A stretch of 46,559 nucleotides of DNA from Chlamydiota bacterium. Its GTDB lineage: Bacteria > Chlamydiota > Chlamydiia > Chlamydiales > Parachlamydiaceae. The DNA is taken from contig JABDAE010000008.1 in NCBI GenBank assembly GCA_013289325.1, forward strand, positions 1-46,559. Reading direction: 5' to 3'. The notes under the pieces are model-generated. The model was not told the DNA's origin. It saw nothing but the letters and a program-made list of their open reading frames with translations, and did no database searches. Positions 42,647 through 46,559 of the stretch are shown here, in pieces; position 1 is the first letter of the stretch, and each line of letters begins with the position of its first letter. A program made the position numbers and the translations under genes.

Positions 42647-44220
42647 AAATAACAAAATTCATTATTTTGACTATGGCGCTACTAACAGCGCTTCATGTCC
42701 ATACACAAGAGGTTAAAGCGCAAGAAGCTAACGCGATCGAAAAATATGACCTTTGTGTGATCGGGGCAGGTCCTGCCGGCTATGCAGCAACCATGCGAGC
42801 GATTGATTTTGGAAAAAAAGTTCTGCTTGTTGAAAAGGGTAAGGTAGGTGGCGCTGGCATTCACAACGGTGCGTTAACAAGCAAGACGTGGAGAGAGCTT
42901 AGCAAACAAGCGGACGAAATTTTTAAACAAGCAAAAATATTAAATATTGCAATCCCCACGTTTAATTTTAAAGCTCTTAAAGCTGAGGTTGATCTGGCCG
43001 TGAAGGAGCGAGAAGAGCTTCTTTACCACAATATGGACAATATTAACCTGAGATTAAAAGGCGATCTTTTTTTCTTTAAAAGAGGAGTTGCGAGGTTAAT
43101 TGAAGTTACCCCTACAAGGCGCGTGGAAATTACAACTCAAAAAGGCAAAGAGGTCATCGAGGCTAGCCACGTCATTTTAGCTACAGGAAGTCGCCCAAGA
43201 AATGTCTCTAATATAGAAGTCGATGATAAAGTCATATTGACTAGTGATTCTATCGAGTCGTTAACAGCCTTTCCAAAAAGTATCGTGATTGTTGGTGCCG
43301 GAGTCATTGGGTGTGAATATGCGACGATCTTTGCTAATTTTAAAGAGACAAAAGTCTTTTTAATTGATAAAGGAGAGCGCATCTTGCCTTTTGAAGATGA
43401 GGATGTGGTAAAAGTCATTGAAAGCGATTTAGAAACAAGGGGTGTTGTCATCCATCGCAATGCAACGCTTAAGGAACTAAAAAAAGAAGGGGATGAAGTC
43501 GTTTATACTTTGGAGTATAAAGGGGGAAAAAAGGAAACCTTTAGGGTGGAAAAAGCGCTATTGTCGATCGGGCGCGTTCCCAATGTAGAAGGGATTGTAA
43601 GTCAAGAGCTAGGACTTAAACTCAAATCGGGGGCAGTCGACGCTCCTACGACTGAAACTAATCTTGAAGGGGTTTATGCGATCGGAGACTTAACAGCTGA
43701 TACGGCGCTTGTCAATGTCGGGGAGCTAGAGGGGCGCTTTGCTGTGGAATCGATCTTTTCTACTCCTAAACGACCACTTGTTTATGAGAACATATCGATG
43801 GTTATGTTTTTTCCAACTGAAGTTGCAGGGATTGGATTAAATGAGACTGATGCAAAGGCAAAAGGATTAAACTATAAAGTGGCCACAGTCGATTATAAAT
43901 GTTTGGCAAGAGCCACGTCAATGAGAAACACGATAGGGTTCATCAAAATCATTGTCACAGACGATGATGAAATGAAGGTGCTAGGGGCCCGCATCATTGG
44001 GCGTGAAGCCTCAAGTGCAATAGAGGGGCTCGCCCTTTTAATTTACATGAATCATGGAATTGCTGCACTTGCTGAGATGATTCATCCCCACCCAGCTATC
44101 ACAGAAGGGGTGCAAGAGTGTGCAAGGATCTTTCAGGGCACATCTATTTTAAAACCACAAGTTTTACCTGAACATATGTCAGCTAAGCGATATAAGAATG
44201 GCCGTTATGAGAATTTATAA
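42643..44220 (+). CDS. exported-looking flavoprotein of the lipoamide dehydrogenase fold lacking the redox cysteines
   Basis: A 525-residue class I pyridine-nucleotide-disulfide oxidoreductase homolog. After a signal-like N-terminus (FIILTMALLTALHVHT, cleavage possible near VKA), the FAD site is LCVIGAGPAGYAAT (37-50) and the NAD site is SIVIVGAGVIGCEYAT. The disulfide motif of the family, GGTCLNVGCIPSK, reads GGAGIHNGALTSK (69-81): both cysteines are gone (Gly72 and Ala77). The C-terminal dimer domain keeps HPHPAITE, the His-Glu pair of lipoamide dehydrogenase. It may therefore be a transhydrogenase-like or electron-bifurcating enzyme, or have lost activity. The ATGA overlap with recD suggests translational coupling. 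Confidence 0.85.
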   Translation: MKITKFIILTMALLTALHVHTQEVKAQEANAIEKYDLCVIGAGPAGYAATMRAIDFGKKVLLVEKGKVGGAGIHNGALTSKTWRELSKQADEIFKQAKILNIAIPTFNFKALKAEVDLAVKEREELLYHNMDNINLRLKGDLFFFKRGVARLIEVTPTRRVEITTQKGKEVIEASHVILATGSRPRNVSNIEVDDKVILTSDSIESLTAFPKSIVIVGAGVIGCEYATIFANFKETKVFLIDKGERILPFEDEDVVKVIESDLETRGVVIHRNATLKELKKEGDEVVYTLEYKGGKKETFRVEKALLSIGRVPNVEGIVSQELGLKLKSGAVDAPTTETNLEGVYAIGDLTADTALVNVGELEGRFAVESIFSTPKRPLVYENISMVMFFPTEVAGIGLNETDAKAKGLNYKVATVDYKCLARATSMRNTIGFIKIIVTDDDEMKVLGARIIGREASSAIEGLALLIYMNHGIAALAEMIHPHPAITEGVQECARIFQGTSILKPQVLPEHMSAKRYKNGRYENL

Positions 44221-44230
44221 TAGAAGTCAA

Positions 44231-44548
44231 ATGCCAACTAGTCAATGTTTTAAATGCCATAAAAGCCTTACGCTGAGTGAGGGAAAACTATCCTTTAGAG
44301 CCATTTGCGATCATTGCAACACCTATCTTCATTGTTGCAAAAACTGTGAACATTATAAACTTGGCCTTGCAAACGATTGCAAAATTCCGGGAACGGAACC
44401 CATAGCCGATCGCTTCGGCTGCAATTATTGCGAAGAGTTTGATATGCGTAAAGACGCGCTAAATGGTGCAATCAAAGACTTTCAGCAATCCCTCAATAAA
44501 TACCCCAAAGAATCCAGAGATGCATTTGATGATTTATTTAAGAGCTGA
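44231..44548 (+). CDS. multi-cysteine zinc-binding protein of unknown function
   Basis: A small soluble protein, 105 residues from ATG 44231 (MPTSQCFKC); in-frame ATGs at 44198 and 44207 overlap the previous gene and would add 11 or 8 residues. It has at least nine cysteines in pairs: CFKC, CDHC, CCKNC, then CKIPG and CNYC, enough for two zinc sites. The segment HCCKNCEHYKLGLANDCKIP is strongly conserved-looking and resembles small proteins seen across chlamydiae. The C-terminus is helical (GAIKDFQQSLNKYPKESRDA). It ends tail to tail with aroK, overlapping by 11 bases. The function is unknown. Confidence 0.7.
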   Translation: MPTSQCFKCHKSLTLSEGKLSFRAICDHCNTYLHCCKNCEHYKLGLANDCKIPGTEPIADRFGCNYCEEFDMRKDALNGAIKDFQQSLNKYPKESRDAFDDLFKS

Positions 44549-45113
44549 TTTTTTCTAAAATCCATCTGTTATCAGTGTGGTTTTTTAAAGATTTTAACCC
44601 ATCCAAAATTTGTTGATCAGTTTTTCCATGAATCTTAATCTTGAATGCGCTAACCTTTTCATATACTGGCTTACGCTCTTCATACATTTTCTCAAAAGAT
44701 TTTTCAGGATCTATTGGATCTAAAAAGGTTGGAATTCCATCGCTAAAAATCCTTTGCTTGATCGTCTCTTTATCAGCTTCTAAATAGACAAGTCTTCCTA
44801 GTTTTTCAAGTTTTAAGCAATTTTCAGAATTTAATACAGCCCCGCCCCCTAGTGCAATGATCGCATTAGTGACCTCTTTAAGGCCATCAATCACTCTGTT
44901 TTCAAGTATGCGAAAGCCTATTTCTCCCATTTTAATGGAAATTTGCCTGCAATTACATTCCTCCTGAAATTCATTTTTGTATAACTTTTCGACTAGCTGA
45001 TCCGTATCGATAAAAAGCATTTCAAGTTCTTGAGCAAGAAGACTTCCAAAGAATGTTTTTCCAGAGGATTTATATCCAAAAAGAATCAAATTTTGATATT
45101 GTTCATTTGTCAT
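44538..45113 (-). CDS. aroK: shikimate kinase
   Basis: A 191-residue enzyme that phosphorylates shikimate, step five of the chorismate pathway. The P-loop is FGYKSSGKT (12-20), the FIDTDQLVEKLY strand carries the substrate-binding Asp, and ALGGGAVL is the usual Gly-rich binding loop. The lid Arg region is present (KQRIFSDGIPTFLDP and ERKPVYEKV). The ATG at 45113 is chosen because the kinase fold begins there; the open frame to 45164 is only a leader. The other aro genes are not in the window, so its pathway is not demonstrated here. Confidence 0.85.
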   Translation of the reverse strand: MTNEQYQNLILFGYKSSGKTFFGSLLAQELEMLFIDTDQLVEKLYKNEFQEECNCRQISIKMGEIGFRILENRVIDGLKEVTNAIIALGGGAVLNSENCLKLEKLGRLVYLEADKETIKQRIFSDGIPTFLDPIDPEKSFEKMYEERKPVYEKVSAFKIKIHGKTDQQILDGLKSLKNHTDNRWILEKISS

Positions 45114-45169
45114 ATGCGGCTTCTTTAATAAATCGTATTTTATATTATACACAAGAAAATTCAAAAATT

Positions 45170-45207
45170 ATACCGAAAGTATTTCAAAATTTGGATTTTT
45201 GGCTTAC
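45170..45207. repeat. partial copy of the TACCGAAAGTGTTTC repeat family
   Basis: ATACCGAAAGTATTTCAAAA then TTTGGATTTTTGGCTT matches the left arm of the palindrome at 14843-15004 with two substitutions. It lies upstream of aroK and ends exactly where the truncated aldolase homology begins. Confidence 0.75.
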
Positions 45208-45436
45208 AAAGGTTCTCACCCCTTATGCAAGCGCCATTTTGCTAGATCCAGAATATGGGCTACCAGCTGCAAAGCATAGGTCTAAGAATGCAGGGCTACT
45301 ACTTGCCTACGCAAAGATCAAGCTCGATGTCGTCATTTTAGGGATGGAGGAGTTTTCAAAGGATAAGTATGGAGTCGATGTTTTAAAAATTGAAATTCCA
45401 ATCGATGTAAAGTATTTAAACCTATTTAACCAGTAG
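45203..45436 (+). pseudogene. relic of a LacD-type aldolase (tagatose-bisphosphate aldolase family)
   Basis: The readable part is LTKVLTPYASAILLDPEYGL, PAAKHRSKNAGLLLAYAK, then jumps to MEEFSKDKYGVDVLKIEIPI. In LacD-family aldolases the first block (LLDPEYGLPAAK, NAGLLLAYEK) lies in the N-terminal half and the FSKPxYxVDVLKVEVP block near the middle to C-terminal half. The N-terminus, the ~80 residues between and the C-terminus are missing, so this is a worn fragment. Its 5' edge coincides with the dispersed repeat copy. The frame is open back to 45053 but that part is not homologous. Confidence 0.75.
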
Positions 45437-45440
45437 GTAA

Positions 45441-45461
45441 GGGACTGGATTCTCCAGTCCC
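45441..45461 (+). terminator. 9-bp stem hairpin after the aldolase relic
   Basis: GGGACTGGA (45441-45449) pairs perfectly with TCCAGTCCC (45453-45461), loop TTC. No T run follows directly, as intron-like sequence begins a few bases on. It was probably the terminator of the aldolase gene. Confidence 0.5.
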
Positions 45462-45464
45462 TCC

Positions 45465-45566
45465 CTGTTATCGCAATAGGGTTAATTCCCTATATTTTCC
45501 GTCGAGCGGCTTTCCCGCAACGGGCGGTCCCAACCTATTTACCCCTTGATTAGGGGAACAATAATA
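45465..45566 (-). ncRNA. probable 3' end (domains V-VI) of a group II intron
   Basis: Downstream of the maturase on the minus strand lie a GC-rich hairpin-forming block with a GAAA segment (CCGCCCGTTGCGGGAAAGCC, about 45530-45500) and a second small hairpin (ATAGGG / CCCTAT) ending GCGATAAC. Their order and position fit intron domains V and VI, but the stem is not the textbook domain V sequence, so the boundaries are uncertain. In the gap between maturase and relic nothing else is seen. Confidence 0.4.
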
Positions 45567-46559
45567 TTAGCATAGTCTTGCTTTATATAGGTCAAGACAG
45601 CTAAGGAGACCCATCTCCCTGATGTGTCTGATCTGTAGGAATCTATTGTCTATTTTGGATATTCGTTTGTAGTGCATACAGCGAATACGTTTCCTTATCC
45701 ATTCATCCATTTTAAAGAATGCGATTTTCATCGTCGTGAACTTGGATCCAAAATAATTAACAGTGCCTCGGATCACTCGATTTAGTTTATCGATAACTTC
45801 TTTGTCTAAGTTGTACGATCGTGTGGTTATTTCCCTGATCTTGTTCTCAAATTTCTCTCTGGATTTATCTCTCATTTGAACAGATCTGCTTTTGATAGAA
45901 AACCCCAGAAAATTGAATCCTTTTGAATAACGACATATTTTAGTCTTCTCAGGACTTTCTTCCAGTTCCATCTTAGCTAGAAAAATTCGAGCTAAATCTA
46001 GTGCTCTCTCTGCTTCAGGTTGCGATTTACACATGATTACAAAATCATCCGCATAGCGCACAAAACATAGTCCGTTGGCCTCTAAATACCAATCTAGATG
46101 GTCTAGAATAATGTTTGAAATTAATGGTGATATTTGACCGCCCTGCGGTACGCCTTTGAAGGTAGATGTTAACTTACCGTCTTCCATTACACCTGACTTA
46201 AGAAATCTTTCGATTAGATTTAGGATATTTCCATCAGCGATCCTGGCAGCTAATGACTTCATAATAAGTTCATGCGGAATGTTGTCAAAGAATCCTTTGA
46301 TATCCACGTCGACTATGAACTTATAACCTTGTTTAGCGTAATGCATTACACGCTCAACAGCTTGATGACAGTTGCGTCCTGGTCTAAAGCCAAAGGAGTT
46401 ATCGTGAAATCGACTCTCAAATATAGAGTTGATCAGACGGCGTACGACCTCCTGAGCAATTCTGCATTTGACTCGAGGAATGCCTAAAGGGCGAGTTTTT
46501 CCATCTCCTTTTGGGATATGGACTCTCCTTAATGGCACAGGGAGATAGGTTCCGTTTTT
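45567..46559 (-). CDS. ltrA: group II intron reverse transcriptase/maturase (5' end outside window)
   Basis: At least 330 residues are visible; the gene starts beyond the right edge, since the frame is open to the last base (KNGTYLPVPLRRVHIPKGDG). Reverse transcriptase motifs are GFRPGRNCHQAVERV, DVDIKGFFDNIPH, VPQGGQISPLISNI and RYADDFVIM, the catalytic YADD being intact. NFLGFSIKSRSVQMR and RGTVNYFG belong to the maturase X domain. The protein ends soon after it (LLSCLDLYKARLC), so there is no C-terminal HNH endonuclease, as in intron types that insert without their own nuclease. Maturases of this kind splice and move their host intron. Confidence 0.88.
   Translation of the reverse strand, partial: KNGTYLPVPLRRVHIPKGDGKTRPLGIPRVKCRIAQEVVRRLINSIFESRFHDNSFGFRPGRNCHQAVERVMHYAKQGYKFIVDVDIKGFFDNIPHELIMKSLAARIADGNILNLIERFLKSGVMEDGKLTSTFKGVPQGGQISPLISNIILDHLDWYLEANGLCFVRYADDFVIMCKSQPEAERALDLARIFLAKMELEESPEKTKICRYSKGFNFLGFSIKSRSVQMRDKSREKFENKIREITTRSYNLDKEVIDKLNRVIRGTVNYFGSKFTTMKIAFFKMDEWIRKRIRCMHYKRISKIDNRFLQIRHIREMGLLSCLDLYKARLC

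Noticed and set aside
1-46559. tRNA, rRNA or CRISPR loci
   Set aside because: No cloverleaf-type T-arm signatures, ribosomal sequence or regularly spaced repeats were noticed when reading both strands; a tRNAscan run was not possible.

Overview
The window looks like part of the chromosome of a chlamydia-related bacterium (phylum Chlamydiota, probably an environmental or amoeba-associated lineage rather than Chlamydia itself). The grounds are a V-type ATPase cluster in the chlamydial order E-(DUF2764)-A-B-D ... I-K, an unusually long signal peptidase I of about 628 residues next to ileS as in Chlamydia, and many small Sec-exported proteins without known families. A de novo NAD gene (nadC), an RND metal pump and a group II intron point to a larger genome than that of Chlamydia. 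The assignment is an inference from gene content; no search was run.

Layout. Positions 1-4342 (minus strand) hold an operon atpI-atpK-ion channel-nadC, with a further gene starting at the left edge. Positions 4343-9161 interrupt the ATPase cluster with a 34-residue Lys-rich peptide, a cold-shock domain protein carrying a signal peptide, a secreted eight-repeat protein with a C-terminal fibronectin-like domain, an outer-membrane barrel protein, a DTW-domain tRNA modification enzyme and a secreted helical-repeat protein. Positions 9162-14291 are the rest of the ATPase operon (atpE, DUF2764, atpA, atpB, atpD). Positions 14383-17264 hold a DUF3592 membrane protein ending in a 162-bp palindrome, rdgB, a secreted protein, two tandem paralogous Cys/His-rich small proteins and a lipoprotein. 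A relic of a GxxExxY gene with inverted ends follows at 17353-17587, then a zinc-ribbon protein, transaldolase and a DedA protein, facing dnaA.

Positions 21542-27401 hold a second long palindrome and a czcCBA heavy-metal efflux operon. A giant alpha-helical protein (27382-32896) lies opposite. Its reading frame is broken at a run of nine G and it carries two in-frame 174-bp palindromic elements. After it come a PAP2 phosphatase, a PseC-like aminotransferase, ileS and lepB (convergent with pseC), a small coiled-coil secreted protein, a RecD-like helicase, an exported-looking flavoprotein of the lipoamide dehydrogenase fold without its redox cysteines, a zinc-ribbon protein, a shikimate kinase, a decayed LacD-type aldolase and a group II intron maturase running off the right edge.

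The most distinctive theme is long palindromic or inverted-repeat DNA in or at the edges of genes. There are three palindrome families (14843-15004, 21542-21707 and the 174-bp pair at 27692-27865 and 31334-31507) plus the inverted-repeat GxxExxY unit at 17359-17587. Several are translated in frame, as Rickettsia palindromic elements are. The other strong oddities are the ionotropic-glutamate-receptor-like channel behind the ATPase genes, the exported cold-shock domain, the cysteine-less flavoprotein and the paralogous CC-ST-LAP small proteins.
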